A stretch of DNA of 64,000 nt from Streptosporangium sp. NBC_01495 (lineage in GTDB: Bacteria > Actinomycetota > Actinomycetes > Streptosporangiales > Streptosporangiaceae): positions 7,068,001 to 7,132,000 of the forward strand of contig NZ_CP109430.1 of the NCBI RefSeq assembly GCF_036250735.1. Direction: 5' to 3'. Below are positions 25,525 through 34,636 of this stretch, one piece after another; position 1 is the first letter of the stretch, and every line of letters begins with the position of its first letter. Position numbers and translations under genes: made by a program. The notes beneath the pieces were generated by a model that saw nothing but the letters and a program-made list of their open reading frames with translations, ran no database searches and was not told the origin of the DNA.

Positions 25525-26697
25525 TCAGGCGAGCGCCTGCTCGAAGTCGGCCCACAGGTCCTCGATGTGCTCGATGCCGACCGCCACCCGCACGGTGCCC
25601 TCGCCGATCCCGTGCCGGGCGAGCTCCTCGGCCGTCAGGGAACGGTGGGAGGTGGTCGCGGGATGCAGGATGAGCGTCTCGACGCCGCCGAGGGACGGGG
25701 CCAGCAGGGCCAGCTTCACCGAGCTCATGAACCGCTCTCCCGCCTCCCGCCCGCCGGCCAGGTCGAAGGAGAAGACTCCCCCGAAGTCGGGCAGGAGCTT
25801 GGCCGCCAGCTCGTACGAGGGGTGCGAGGGCAGTCCCGGCCAGTGCACGACGGAGACGGCGGGGTGGGCGTTCAGGCGGGTGGCCAGCTCGCGGGTGTTG
25901 GAACAGTGGCGTTCCATCCGCAGCGGCAGCGTCTGGATGCCGCGCAGGGTGAGCCAGGCGGCGAATGGGTCCGCGGTGGCGCCCAGCTTGACGTTGAAGG
26001 ACCACACCTTGCGGTAGAGCTCGTCGGAGGCGAAGACGGCGATCCCGCCGAGCACGTCGGTGTGCCCGCTCAGGTACTTGGTCGTGGAGTGCACCACGAT
26101 GTCGGCGCCGTGCTCTATCGGCCTGCACAGGATCGGGGAGGCGAAGGTGTTGTCGACCACGGAGATCAGTCCGGCCTCGCGAGCCGCGGCGCACATGCCC
26201 GGCAGGTCGGCGACCTGGGTCACCGGGTTGGCGATGGTCTCCAGGTAGACGAGCTTCGTCTCCGGCCGCACGGCCGCGCGCAGCGCCGCCGGGTCGTCCT
26301 CGGGGACGTAGGAGACCTCGATCCGGAACCGCCCCGCCAGGTCGTTGATCATCGAGGCGGTGCCGCCATAGAGCGGCTTCTGCGCGATCAGATGGTCGCC
26401 GGGCTCCAGCAACCCGAGCAGCACGGAGTTGATGGCGCCCATCCCGGAGCCGGTGGCCACGGCGCCGACCCCGCCCTCCAGCCCGGCGACGGCCTCCTCA
26501 AGGGAGCGGACCGTCGGGTTCGACAGCCGCCCGTAGACGAAGGCCCCGTCCGGGCGGCCCATCCCGTCGGCGAAAACGGCCGGATCGTCGAAGACGAATC
26601 CGGAGGTCTGGTAGAGCGGCACCGTGATGGAGCGGCTGCCGTTCAGGGGCGGTTGGGGCAGGTGGACGGTACGGGTCTCCGGGCGAAAATCAGTCAT
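25525..26697 (-). CDS. Trans-sulfuration family PLP enzyme (cystathionine/methionine lyase-like)
   Basis: The 390-aa fold-type I PLP enzyme belongs to the Cys/Met metabolism family. Landmarks are YGRLSNPTVRSLEEAVAGLEG, SGMGAINSVLLGLLEPGDHL, YLETIANP, VVDNTFASP and the PLP lysine in VVHSTTKYLSGHTDVLGG. Near the C-terminus SLGGVETLILHPATTSH is typical. Sequence alone does not separate cystathionine gamma-lyase, gamma-synthase, O-acetylhomoserine sulfhydrylase and methionine gamma-lyase. It is the first gene after a promoter region at 26698-26868 and precedes the dehydratase gene on the same strand by 100 bp. Confidence 0.9.
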   Translation of the reverse strand: MTDFRPETRTVHLPQPPLNGSRSITVPLYQTSGFVFDDPAVFADGMGRPDGAFVYGRLSNPTVRSLEEAVAGLEGGVGAVATGSGMGAINSVLLGLLEPGDHLIAQKPLYGGTASMINDLAGRFRIEVSYVPEDDPAALRAAVRPETKLVYLETIANPVTQVADLPGMCAAAREAGLISVVDNTFASPILCRPIEHGADIVVHSTTKYLSGHTDVLGGIAVFASDELYRKVWSFNVKLGATADPFAAWLTLRGIQTLPLRMERHCSNTRELATRLNAHPAVSVVHWPGLPSHPSYELAAKLLPDFGGVFSFDLAGGREAGERFMSSVKLALLAPSLGGVETLILHPATTSHRSLTAEELARHGIGEGTVRVAVGIEHIEDLWADFEQALA

Positions 26698-26868
26698 ATG
26701 TCAAGGATGTCCGGTTAACGAGCTACTTGTCAGATCCAATCGGGCAAGATTGGTCCGGCTTGAGGACCGGATCCCGCCAACCGGCCCCGGGTGAATCCAT
26801 GGATCCGGCGCCGCCCGCGGACTCGCGCGAGCGGCCGCCGGACAGCGATCACGGCCGGGGACGCCCCG

Positions 26869-27534
26869 CTAGACGTCGGTGACGCGCAGGCCCGCGTGGG
26901 CCTTGTAGCGGCGGTTGATCGAGATGAGGTTGGCGGTCAGCGCCTCGACCTGGTGGGCGTTGCGCAGGCGGCCCGCGTAAACGCCGCGCACGCCGGGGAT
27001 CCGGCCCGCCAGCGCCTGGACGGTGCCGGCGGCCTCGCGGTCGTCGCCCAGCACGAGCACGTCCAGGGCGATCTCCGCGACCTCGGGATCCAGCAGCAGG
27101 ACGGCCGAGACGTGGTGGAACGCGGCGACCACGCGGCTGTCGGGCAGGACGGCGGCGGCCTGCTGGGCGGCGCTGCCCTCCTCGACCGTGAGCGCGTACG
27201 CGCCCTGCTTGTCGAAGCCGAGCGGGTTGACGCAGTCGATGACGATCTTTCCGGCCAGCTCGGAGCGGAGGGACTCCAGCGTGGAGCGGTGCCCGTCCCA
27301 GGGAATGGCCACGATCACCACGTCGGCCTCCGCCGCCACGGTCGCGTTGTCCGCGCCGCGCACCGATCCGTCGACGCTCTCCGCCGCGGCCTGAGCCCGT
27401 TCCGCGCTCCGCGAGCCGATCAGCACGGTGTGCCCGGCGAGGGCGAACCTCCGGGCCAGGCCCTTGCCCTGATCACCGGTCCCGCCCAGGATCCCGATCG
27501 AGATCCCGCTCACATCCGGAATGTCAGTGCTCAC
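26869..27534 (-). CDS. npdG: F420H2:NADP+ oxidoreductase (NpdG/Fno type)
   Basis: The 221-aa enzyme transfers hydride between NADPH and coenzyme F420. The N-terminal dinucleotide fold has GILGGTGDQGKGLARRFALA and the NADP-selective IGSRSAERA. A family-typical middle segment reads IVAIPWDGH, then VIDCVNPLGFDKQG. The C-terminal end INRRYKAHAGLRVTDV is also typical. The start is GTG 27534 with GAGGAGCGG upstream. Presence of F420 metabolism fits an actinomycete. It is divergent from the next gene. Confidence 0.93.
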   Translation of the reverse strand: MSTDIPDVSGISIGILGGTGDQGKGLARRFALAGHTVLIGSRSAERAQAAAESVDGSVRGADNATVAAEADVVIVAIPWDGHRSTLESLRSELAGKIVIDCVNPLGFDKQGAYALTVEEGSAAQQAAAVLPDSRVVAAFHHVSAVLLLDPEVAEIALDVLVLGDDREAAGTVQALAGRIPGVRGVYAGRLRNAHQVEALTANLISINRRYKAHAGLRVTDV

Positions 27535-27657
27535 TCACCGCTCCTCATCGTCCCCCGGTCGCTCAAGGCCGGACTTCATCGACCATATCGCCTGTCCCGA
27601 TCATCTCAGGGTCGCGTTTCCAGGATCGGCGCGGGGTCTCTGGGGCACGATGGTGCG

Positions 27658-28236
27658 ATGGACGCTGGGTCGGTGACGCTGCTGCGCGAGATCCTCGCTT
27701 CGACCGGCTGGATCGAGCGGACCCGCGAGCTGGGTCTCGCCCTCCGCGCGACGCGCTCCCCCGGCGGGCTGCTGGTGGTCGGCACGCCCCAGGAGGAGCC
27801 CTGGCACCTGACCGCGCACCTGAGCGACGAGGCCAGGTTCGCCGGGCTGCCCCAGCTCGCCCCGACGCTGGTCCGCTGGGCGCCCGCCCCCGGAGCGCCC
27901 GCGCACCTGCGGGTCGGGCTGGAGCGGATCGAGCGGGCCGGGCGGGGTGAGACGTTGTTCGTGGTGGCCGAGGAGCGCGCCCCCGAGACGCTGCTGGAAC
28001 GGGTGAGCGACGCCCGCAGGACCGGTACGACGATCCTGGCCCTGGACGGCGGCGACCCGGATCTGGCGGGTCTGGCCCACGACGCGCTGACGGTGCCCGA
28101 GCGGGCACCGTTCTCCTTCGACGGGGCCCAGCACCTGGTGAGCATGGCCGCGGGCGAGACGGGGCACCGTCCCGGCCTGCGCGACCGCCTGGCCAGGCTG
28201 CTGGAGCGGATCAGCGGCCCGCGGGTCACCGACTAG
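27658..28236 (+). CDS. Conserved-looking hypothetical protein
   Basis: The 192-aa soluble protein starts at ATG 27658. It alternates alpha and beta segments (LLVVGTPQEEPWHLTAHL, ETLFVVAEERAPE, ILALDGGDPDLAGLAHDALTV) that suggest a Rossmann-like or degenerate nucleotide-binding fold, and ends in a basic amphipathic helix (RDRLARLLERI). No catalytic motif was found. It is divergent from npdG with 123 bp between, so the two may share control. Function unknown. Confidence 0.7.
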   Translation: MDAGSVTLLREILASTGWIERTRELGLALRATRSPGGLLVVGTPQEEPWHLTAHLSDEARFAGLPQLAPTLVRWAPAPGAPAHLRVGLERIERAGRGETLFVVAEERAPETLLERVSDARRTGTTILALDGGDPDLAGLAHDALTVPERAPFSFDGAQHLVSMAAGETGHRPGLRDRLARLLERISGPRVTD

Positions 28237-28318
28237 GCCCGCGGGTCACCCACCGGCATGGGGACCTTCCCCGTCCGCGCGTACGCCGTGGTGGACGGCT
28301 AGCGACCGGCTGGCGACC

Positions 28319-28501
28319 TCAGTCGTCCCCGTCCCAGGCGCGGTCGTTCCTCTTCCACTCCTCGTTCCGGTCGGCCGCGGTCTTCAGCGCGCCGGCCGCG
28401 GCCTCGCGCGTCGGGTACGGCCCCATCCGGTCCTTGTTCGGGCACCCCTCGTCGGGTTCGACGGCCATGTGCGTCAGGCAGAACCACCATTGGTCACTCA
28501 T
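28319..28501 (-). CDS. Small Cys/Trp-rich actinobacterial protein
   Basis: The 60-aa protein begins MSDQWWFCLTHMAVEPDEGC and continues PNKDRMGPYPTREAAAGALK, ending in an acidic tail (RAWDGDD). Cys8, His11 and Cys20 could bind a metal, while the YPTREAA part resembles one half of a SPOR-type fold. The ATG 28501 start avoids overlap with the divergent map gene 44 bp away. Similar short genes next to map are, to my recollection, common in actinobacteria. Function unknown. Confidence 0.72.
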   Translation of the reverse strand: MSDQWWFCLTHMAVEPDEGCPNKDRMGPYPTREAAAGALKTAADRNEEWKRNDRAWDGDD

Positions 28502-28545
28502 GCGGCAATCCTGCCCAGTGAGAAGCACAACTAGACTGGGGGACC

Positions 28546-29394
28546 ATGACGACACTGCTCCAGCCCGGACGGATCTCTCCCCTCCGCAAGGTGCCCTCTC
28601 ACATCCAGCGGCCGGAGTACGTCGGGAGGAAATCCCCGAAGACCGGTGAGGCCGACGTCAAAACCCCCGAGATCATCGAGCGCATGCGGGTCGCGGGCAA
28701 GCTGGCGGCCCAGGCGCTCGAGGAGGTCGGCAGGCACGTGGCACCCGGCGTCACCACCGACGAGCTCGACCGGATCGGCCACGAGTTCCTCTGCGACCGC
28801 GGCGCCTATCCCAGCACGCTCGGCTACCGGGGATATCCCAAGTCGCTGTGCACCTCGATCAACGAGGTGATCTGCCACGGCATCCCGGACGACACCGTGC
28901 TGCGCGACGGCGACATCGTCAACATCGACATCACCGCCTTCATCGGCGGCGTGCACGGCGACACCGACGCCACCTTCCTGGTCGGCGACGTGGACGAGGA
29001 GTCGCGCCTGCTGGTCGAGCGCACCCGCGAGGCCACCGACCGCGCCATCAGGGCCATCGCCCCCGGCCGCCAGCTCAACGTGGCCGGTCGCGTGATCGAG
29101 GCCTACGCCAAGCGGTTCGGCTACGGCGTGGTCCGCGACTTCACCGGCCACGGCATCGGCACCACGTTCCACTCGGGCCTGATCGTCCCCCACTACGACG
29201 ACCCGTCACTGGCGGTCACGCTGGAGCCGGGCATGACGTTCACGATCGAGCCCATGCTGACGCTCGGCACCATCGACTACGACATCTGGCCCGACGGCTG
29301 GACCGCCGTCACCAAGGACCGTATGCGGACCGCGCAGTTCGAGCACACCATCCTGGTGACCGAGACCGGCCACGAGATCCTGACACTTCCCTGA
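28546..29394 (+). CDS. map: Type I methionine aminopeptidase
   Basis: The 282-aa cytosolic metalloprotease removes the initiator Met. The five metal ligands are visible in order: Asp in NIDITAF, Asp in GDTDATF, His in GHGIGTTFH, Glu in IEPML and Glu in AQFEHT. The N-terminal extension [20 protein letters not shown] is the actinobacterial MetAP1c form with a PxxP-like linker. It is divergent from the small Cys/Trp-rich gene. Confidence 0.97.
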   Translation: MTTLLQPGRISPLRKVPSHIQRPEYVGRKSPKTGEADVKTPEIIERMRVAGKLAAQALEEVGRHVAPGVTTDELDRIGHEFLCDRGAYPSTLGYRGYPKSLCTSINEVICHGIPDDTVLRDGDIVNIDITAFIGGVHGDTDATFLVGDVDEESRLLVERTREATDRAIRAIAPGRQLNVAGRVIEAYAKRFGYGVVRDFTGHGIGTTFHSGLIVPHYDDPSLAVTLEPGMTFTIEPMLTLGTIDYDIWPDGWTAVTKDRMRTAQFEHTILVTETGHEILTLP

Positions 29395-29559
29395 GCTCCG
29401 GCCCGCTCCGTGGCCGCGTCCCCGGCCTGGGATCCCTGCTCCTGGGCGACGACCCGACACCCCTGATCTGGGACGGCTGCCTGAGGCCCCTGCGCCGAGG
29501 CGATCGCGGGATCCGGCATCTTCCCCGCGCCGCTCCCGCCGACGGCCGTCCGGGCCCGG

Positions 29560-29973
29560 CTAGTCCCGGCGGGGCACCACTCCGGTGACGGTGGTTCCCT
29601 CGCCGGGAACGCCGTTGACGCTGAGCGCACCGCCGAGCTGTTCGAAGTGGGTGCGCATGGCGACGACCCCCCGGCCCTCCGCCTCCCCGAAGAAGCCGAC
29701 ACCGTTGTCACTCACCGTCATGCGCAGGCCGGCACGCCCGAAGGTGACGGCGACGGAGACGACGCGGGCACGGCTGTGCCGCTCGACATTGGCCAGCGCC
29801 TCCCCAAGCGCGGCCAGCACGGCTCTGGCGACCCCCGGCGGGACGTCCTGGGCGGGCAGGGCCCAGATCTCGACGATGATCCCAGTGCGCTCGGCCCATT
29901 CGGTGAGATGCTCTTCGAGCGCCTGGGCCAGGCTCCGGCTCCGGCCCTCACGTACGCGCACTTCCTCGGACAC
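29560..29973 (-). CDS. Stand-alone HATPase_c domain protein
   Basis: The 137-aa protein is only the ATP-binding domain of a NarL-type histidine kinase. It contains GEALANVERHSRA (N box), DNGVGF (G1 box), GRGVVAMRTHFEQLGG (G2-like) and GEGTTV. No membrane part, dimerisation helix or phosphoacceptor His is present, and there is no response regulator beside it. It could be an anti-sigma-factor-like or accessory ATPase, or a remnant of a larger kinase. The frame is intact. Confidence 0.75.
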   Translation of the reverse strand: MSEEVRVREGRSRSLAQALEEHLTEWAERTGIIVEIWALPAQDVPPGVARAVLAALGEALANVERHSRARVVSVAVTFGRAGLRMTVSDNGVGFFGEAEGRGVVAMRTHFEQLGGALSVNGVPGEGTTVTGVVPRRD

Positions 29974-30150
29974 TGCTCAACCTTCCTGATGCACATTGCA
30001 GCCACCGGCCCCCCGACCGGATGTGTGACTGGGCGTGGCGCGCGATGACGAAGCGCTGCACCCGCTGCGGTGAGCACGAGCCCCCTGAAATACAGGCTAC
30101 CGGGAGGTATCCGTGAGGGGGCTCGAAGATAGAGGGCCGTAGCTGTCCGG

Positions 30151-32193
30151 CTACTCCGCGCCGTCTCGCCTGTTGAGTTTGGCCAGGTAGTCATTATAGG
30201 CGTCGAGCTGGGCGTCGCCACTGCCACCGTCGCGGGCCGCGGCGGCGTCGGCGCGGCGATCGGCGCGGCGGGCCCCGCGATCGTCGTGACGCCACCACTG
30301 GAAGGCCAGCGCGAGGAGCACGATGAGGGTCGGGATCTCGCCGAACCCCCAGGCGATGGCGCCACCGGTCTGCTGGTCCTCGACCGCGGACGCGCCCCAG
30401 GTGCGGCCGAGCTGGTCGTACCAGTCGGAGGCCAGCACGGTGGTCATGCTCATCAGCGCGATGCCGAAGAACGCGTGGAACGGCATGGTCACGAACAGCA
30501 GGATGAGCCGGGCCACGTGCGGCAGCCGGTAGGGGGCGGGATCGACACCGATGATCACCCAGAAGAACAGGGTCCCGCTGAGCAGGAAGTGCACCGTCAT
30601 CACGATGTGGCCGAGGTGCTCCTCCATCGCGGCGGCGAACAACGGGGTGAAGTACAGCGCGTAGGTGGAGACGATGAAGATCGCGGTGGCGATCGCCGGA
30701 TGGGCGATGAAGCGGACGAACCTGCTGTGCAGGATCGTCGTCAGCCACTCCCGGGGCCCCCGGTCGCCCCTGCGGGCGGCGGGCCGCAGGGCGCGCAGGG
30801 CCAGGGTGACGGGCGCGCCGAGCACGAGGAAGATCGGCACCATCATCGACAGCGTCATGTGCTCGGCCATGTGCGCGCTGAACAGCACCTTGGCGTAGCG
30901 GGCGACGCCGCTCTGGGTGGCGACCAGCAGGATCAGCACACCGGTGAACCAGGCGGCCGTGCGCCCCTTGGACCAGGCGTCGCCGCGCCGGGCGAGCCGT
31001 ACGACACCGGCGAGGTAGAGACCGGCCAGCAGGGCGATGAGCGTGCCGGAGAACAGGTCGAACCACCACAGCGAGGCCAGGTTGGCCAGCGAGATCTCCG
31101 GCGGCATGGTGTAGCCGAGCACCTCGAAGGCCCTGTCGACGGGCAGGACCGCCGGAGGCGGCGCGGTGCGGGACAGCGCGACGGCCAGCCCGACGGCCGC
31201 GAACATGACGACGATCTCGCCGGTGGCGAAGCGGAGGAACGTACCGGACCCGCCCGCCGCGAGCAACGGCAGGGTGCGCCTGCGGTGCCACCAGCCGACG
31301 GCGCCGAGCAGCGCGAACGCGACGGTCTTGGCCAGCAGCAGCAGGCCGTAGGCGGAGGTGAACAGCTCGGAGAGCGCGCTGAGCCTGGCCATCACGCTGA
31401 ACAGGCCGGACAGCCCCACCCCGATGAAGCACCACAGCGCCAGGGCCGAGAACCGGGCGGCGGCGATCTCCAGGTGCGGCTGACGGCGCAGCGCGTGCAC
31501 GCAGAGCACACCGAGGCCGCCCACCCAGAGCGCGAGGACGACCAGGTGGACGGCGACGCCCGTGGTGGCCAGGTCGTGGTTGGGCGAGGAGGCGGAGTGG
31601 CCGGTCAGCGCGGGCGGGAGCATGGTGGCCAGGGCGAGGACCAGCAGGCCGCCGGCCGCGCCGGCGGTGATCGCCCCGCGGGCGAAGAGCGCGATCGCGA
31701 CCGAGAACAGCACGACCAGGGTCAGCGCGATGCCCTGGGAGACCTGGCTGGCGAAGCTGGTGAGCTCGTCGCCGCCGAGCACGTCGGCCACCGGCAGCCC
31801 GAGCGCCTCCGAGAGGCTGAACACCATCGTGGCGGCGGCGGCCCCGGCCCAGACGAGGGCGACCCAGGAGGCGGCCTTGACGTAGCCGAGGGCGGATTTG
31901 CCCAGCAGGCCCTTGTCGTTGGGGAGCAGGAACGTGGCGGCCAGGAGTGTGCCGACGGTGAGCACGCCCGCCGCGTCCATCGCCAGCTTCGCCAGCGGCA
32001 GACCCCAGCGGGTGAAGGAACCCTGGTCGGGCAGGCCGGGGATGATGCGCGGACTCGCGGCACCTCCGGCGATCATGGCGATCACCAGGGCGGCGACGGC
32101 CGCCGCCGCGCCCGCGAGGGCGAGCTTCACGGCCCGGCCGTTCCCCGGCGCCTCGACCTGTGCCGCCTGCGCGGCCCGCGCGATCTTGCTCAT
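30151..32193 (-). CDS. CopD-CtaG fusion membrane protein (copper import / oxidase assembly)
   Basis: The 680-aa protein has about 15 membrane segments. The N-terminal half is a CopD-type copper transport domain (VHLVVLALWVGGLGVL, then GLSGLFSVMARLSALSELFTSAYGLLLLAKT). The C-terminal half is a caa3-type CtaG domain (FSAHMAEHMTLSMMVPIFLVLGAPVTLA, with TVHFLLSGTLFFWVIIGVDP and MPFHAFFGIALMS). His and Met residues in these spans are plausible copper ligands. The ATG at 32193 overlaps the copC stop by 4 bp (ATGA), so the two are co-translated. The role is inferred to be copper delivery for cytochrome c oxidase. Confidence 0.93.
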   Translation of the reverse strand: MSKIARAAQAAQVEAPGNGRAVKLALAGAAAAVAALVIAMIAGGAASPRIIPGLPDQGSFTRWGLPLAKLAMDAAGVLTVGTLLAATFLLPNDKGLLGKSALGYVKAASWVALVWAGAAAATMVFSLSEALGLPVADVLGGDELTSFASQVSQGIALTLVVLFSVAIALFARGAITAGAAGGLLVLALATMLPPALTGHSASSPNHDLATTGVAVHLVVLALWVGGLGVLCVHALRRQPHLEIAAARFSALALWCFIGVGLSGLFSVMARLSALSELFTSAYGLLLLAKTVAFALLGAVGWWHRRRTLPLLAAGGSGTFLRFATGEIVVMFAAVGLAVALSRTAPPPAVLPVDRAFEVLGYTMPPEISLANLASLWWFDLFSGTLIALLAGLYLAGVVRLARRGDAWSKGRTAAWFTGVLILLVATQSGVARYAKVLFSAHMAEHMTLSMMVPIFLVLGAPVTLALRALRPAARRGDRGPREWLTTILHSRFVRFIAHPAIATAIFIVSTYALYFTPLFAAAMEEHLGHIVMTVHFLLSGTLFFWVIIGVDPAPYRLPHVARLILLFVTMPFHAFFGIALMSMTTVLASDWYDQLGRTWGASAVEDQQTGGAIAWGFGEIPTLIVLLALAFQWWRHDDRGARRADRRADAAAARDGGSGDAQLDAYNDYLAKLNRRDGAE

Positions 32194-32807
32194 GGCTGCT
32201 TCCTGCCGCGCATGCTGAAGAACAGGCCGATGCCGATGCCGGTCAGGCTGCCGACGACGATCCACATCCAGCCTGGCACGCCTCCCGAGGAGCCTGGCTC
32301 CTCGGACTCCCCGGCCGCGGCGGCCGGGCTGAGCGTGGCCACCGGTGTGCTCGCGACCTGTGTGCTCGCGGCCGGGTCACTCCCGGCGGCCGTGCTCCCG
32401 GCGGGCTCGGGAGACGTCGAGGACGGTGACGGAGAGGAGTCGGCGGAGCCGAGCAGGGTGAAGGGGATCTCCCCCTCGATCGGGTGGCCGTCGGAGGACA
32501 CCACGCGGTAGGCGATGACGTACTCGCCGGGAGGGAGATCTCCCTTGACCTTCTGGGTCACCACGGGGCCGTCGACGGCGGGCTTGCCGTCCTGGTGGGT
32601 TTCGTCTCCGGAGCGCACGACGACGTTCGGGAAGCGCACTCCGGCGCTGAACGTCAGCTTCACCTCCTCCAGACTCTCGACCTTCGCTCCCTTGGCCGGG
32701 TCACTGCTCTTGAGCCGGTCGTGGGCGAGGGCGGGCGAGGCGAAGGCCGTGCCGAGAACGAGGGCGGCGAGAAGCGCGAGGGCGACCGCGACAGGGGAAG
32801 TCTTCAT
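32190..32807 (-). CDS. CopC-domain copper-binding protein, membrane anchored
   Basis: The 205-aa exported protein has a signal peptide ending ASPALA, leaving His29 as the mature N-terminus (HDRLKSSDPAKG), the classic CopC copper ligand. A second ligand region is SSDGHPIEGEIPF. A Ser/Thr/Pro/Ala linker (about 130-170) leads to a C-terminal membrane helix (WMWIVVGSLTGIGIGLFF) and basic tail. It should bind copper outside and hand it to the CopD-CtaG protein encoded by the overlapping downstream gene. Confidence 0.93.
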   Translation of the reverse strand: MKTSPVAVALALLAALVLGTAFASPALAHDRLKSSDPAKGAKVESLEEVKLTFSAGVRFPNVVVRSGDETHQDGKPAVDGPVVTQKVKGDLPPGEYVIAYRVVSSDGHPIEGEIPFTLLGSADSSPSPSSTSPEPAGSTAAGSDPAASTQVASTPVATLSPAAAAGESEEPGSSGGVPGWMWIVVGSLTGIGIGLFFSMRGRKQP

Positions 32808-32896
32808 GGCAACCACAAGGCTACCGACGCGACCACGCGGTCTCGACCCCCCTGTCCGTTCCACGGTCCGGCGCGAGTCGCCCCCGCCCTCTCGAT

Positions 32897-34189
32897 CTAC
32901 AGTCCGACGCAGGCCATCGCCCGTTTGTAGGCGTCGACGCTCCGGTCGGGCTCGTCGATCCGCTCCAGGACCCGGGCCGCGGTCAGCCAGGCGTGGGCGG
33001 TGAAGCGGGTCTCCGGCGCCTGCCCCAGACATTCGGCCCCGGCGAGCAGCTCCCGCGAGGCGTCCGCCTGCATGCCCAGCGCCGCGAGGGTCTCGCCGTG
33101 CAGCAGCCGGGCCTCCGCCTGCAGGACCTTGGGCATGCCGTCGAGCAGGTCGCAGACGAAGCGCATGTGCTCCTCGGCCCGCTCGGGCTGGGCGAGCAGC
33201 AGCTCCACCCGGACGAGGTTCATCGCGCAGCGCATCTTGTCGATCGAGCTGGCGGCGCTCTCCGCGAGCTCCCTCTCCGCCTTCAGCAGCACGTCGCGCC
33301 AGGTCTTGGCCTCCATGGGCCGGACGATCAGCAGGACCTGGGCGTAGTCGCTGCGCAGCCGGGCCAGCCGTCGCGGGTCGCCGTACTCGGACTGGATGGC
33401 CAGGGCGCGCTCGACGTGCGTGACCGCCTCGTCGGCGTAACCTGCCTCGACGGCGGCGATCGCGGCTTCCCAGTGTGCCAGGGTGAGCGCCTGCGGGCTG
33501 GCGAGGAGCTCGGCGGCGGCGATCAGCTCGCCGGCGAACTGGCGGGCCCGGAGCAGGTCACCGCGGTCGATGTAGGCGGCGAGGAGCTGGCCGCCCAGCC
33601 TCATGAGGCCGTCGGTCCAGGCGGGCCGGACCGGGCCGGTGAGGATCTGCTCGGGAACCTGCATCGCCCGTGCCAGGTCCCCCTTCTCGCGGTAGCAGCG
33701 CGAGAGCGCGACGGCGACCGCGACGTGACGCTCGGGGCCGGTGACCGCCTCGTCGTTCTCGCGCAGCCCGTTGAGCAGGACGATCGCCTGGTCCAGATCG
33801 CCACAGGCCTCGGTCGCGAGGGCCAGGCCGTACTCGACGTCCTGTCGCATCTGGGGCAGGCCCGCCAGGCCGCTGTCGGCGAGGAGCTCGGCGTAGCGGG
33901 TGCGCGCCTCGACGACCTCGCCGTTGTTCAGGGCCATCTGCGCGTAGCTCAGCGCGAGCTCGATCTCCTGCATCTGCTCGGCCGTGACGCCGTTGATCAG
34001 ATATGTCAGGGAACAGTCGAGTTTTTCGGCGAGGAGCTCCAACACGGCGGGTGTCGGAGTACGCTTGCCACTCTCGATGAGAGAGACGTAACTGTCCGAC
34101 AGTTCTGGATGAGCGAGCTGCGCCTGAGAAAGACCACGTTGCCGACGGACGGTTTTGATGCGCTGCCCCACCAAGTCTTGACCAGTCAC
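32897..34189 (-). CDS. XRE-TPR regulator (RRNPP-like architecture)
   Basis: The 430-aa cytosolic protein has an N-terminal XRE helix-turn-helix (RIKTVRRQRGLSQAQLAHPE, then SDSYVSLIESGKRTPTPAVL, about residues 8-62). Around 360 residues of helical TPR-like repeats follow (for example ARTRYAELLADSG, AVALSRCYREKGDLARAMQV, AHWEAAIAAVEAGYADEAV, ASRELLAGAECLGQAPE). This is the layout of Rgg/PlcR/NprR-type receptors for imported peptides. The start is GTG 34189 with AAGGGG upstream. A 58-aa exported peptide gene is divergently encoded only 55 bp away. Peptide control is inferred from architecture and neighbourhood, not shown. Confidence 0.88.
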   Translation of the reverse strand: MTGQDLVGQRIKTVRRQRGLSQAQLAHPELSDSYVSLIESGKRTPTPAVLELLAEKLDCSLTYLINGVTAEQMQEIELALSYAQMALNNGEVVEARTRYAELLADSGLAGLPQMRQDVEYGLALATEACGDLDQAIVLLNGLRENDEAVTGPERHVAVAVALSRCYREKGDLARAMQVPEQILTGPVRPAWTDGLMRLGGQLLAAYIDRGDLLRARQFAGELIAAAELLASPQALTLAHWEAAIAAVEAGYADEAVTHVERALAIQSEYGDPRRLARLRSDYAQVLLIVRPMEAKTWRDVLLKAERELAESAASSIDKMRCAMNLVRVELLLAQPERAEEHMRFVCDLLDGMPKVLQAEARLLHGETLAALGMQADASRELLAGAECLGQAPETRFTAHAWLTAARVLERIDEPDRSVDAYKRAMACVGL

Positions 34190-34206
34190 GTTACCCCTTG
34201 AAAGAT
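34178..34206 (+). promoter_or_regulatory. Possible promoter of the small exported peptide gene
   Basis: TTGACC (34178-34183) and the weak hexamer AAAGAT (34201-34206) are 17 bp apart. Transcription would start near 34213, inside the 55-bp gap and about 30 nt before the peptide GTG. The element overlaps the start codon of the divergent XRE-TPR regulator, so the two genes could be cross-controlled. Confidence 0.35.
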
Positions 34207-34244
34207 ATCATTTGAGCAGCAGAACCTACGACAGGAGTCTCCCC

Positions 34245-34421
34245 GTGCGCCGACGTCTTGCCTTGTCTGCCCTCGCCATGCTATTTACGGCCACTTTTGC
34301 CGTCACTAGCAATGTTACGACCGAGAGTGCTGATTCGTCTGCCCCCCCGAAGGACACCGGCAAGTATTCTTTGCAGGCGAACGTCGCCCAGTCCAACCTG
34401 GGCTGGGGACACGCGGACTGA
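34245..34421 (+). CDS. 58-aa exported peptide, candidate signal precursor
   Basis: GTG 34245 is preceded by AGGAG at seven bases. The peptide begins with three arginines, has a hydrophobic core (LALSALAMLFTATFAV), then a polar mature part ending GKYSLQANVAQSNLGWGHAD. That is the form of a Sec-exported pro-peptide with a C-terminal active segment. An in-frame TTG at 34212 would add 11 residues. It is divergent from the XRE-TPR regulator and followed by hairpins rather than another gene. A pheromone role is inferred; it could also be a small secreted structural peptide. Confidence 0.6.
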   Translation: MRRRLALSALAMLFTATFAVTSNVTTESADSSAPPKDTGKYSLQANVAQSNLGWGHAD

Positions 34422-34517
34422 GCGGCGGCTCAGGCCACCGCGAGGACAAGGAACACAAAGAACCCCGCCCGCCCCAGTGGAGAGCTTTCAGCCAGCGAGC
34501 GGCTCCACCTGGCGGAA

Positions 34518-34566
34518 CCGGTGCGATCGCACCGGCGTGAGCGTGCAGGCGTCCGTCATGCACGCT
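34518..34566. repeat. 18-bp perfect palindrome plus adjacent inverted repeat
   Basis: CCGGTGCGATCGCACCGG (34518-34535) is fully self-complementary. Right after it, AGCGTGCA (34540-34547) and TGCACGCT (34559-34566) form an inverted repeat with an 11-nt loop. They lie about 100-145 bp after the exported-peptide stop and could be operators or a terminator. Confidence 0.6.
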
Positions 34567-34636
34567 CCGGCGAGGCGGGACAGCTGAACACCGGGGCGTC
34601 CGCGCCCCCGGATTGGGTGCCACCGATCGCGGCCGC

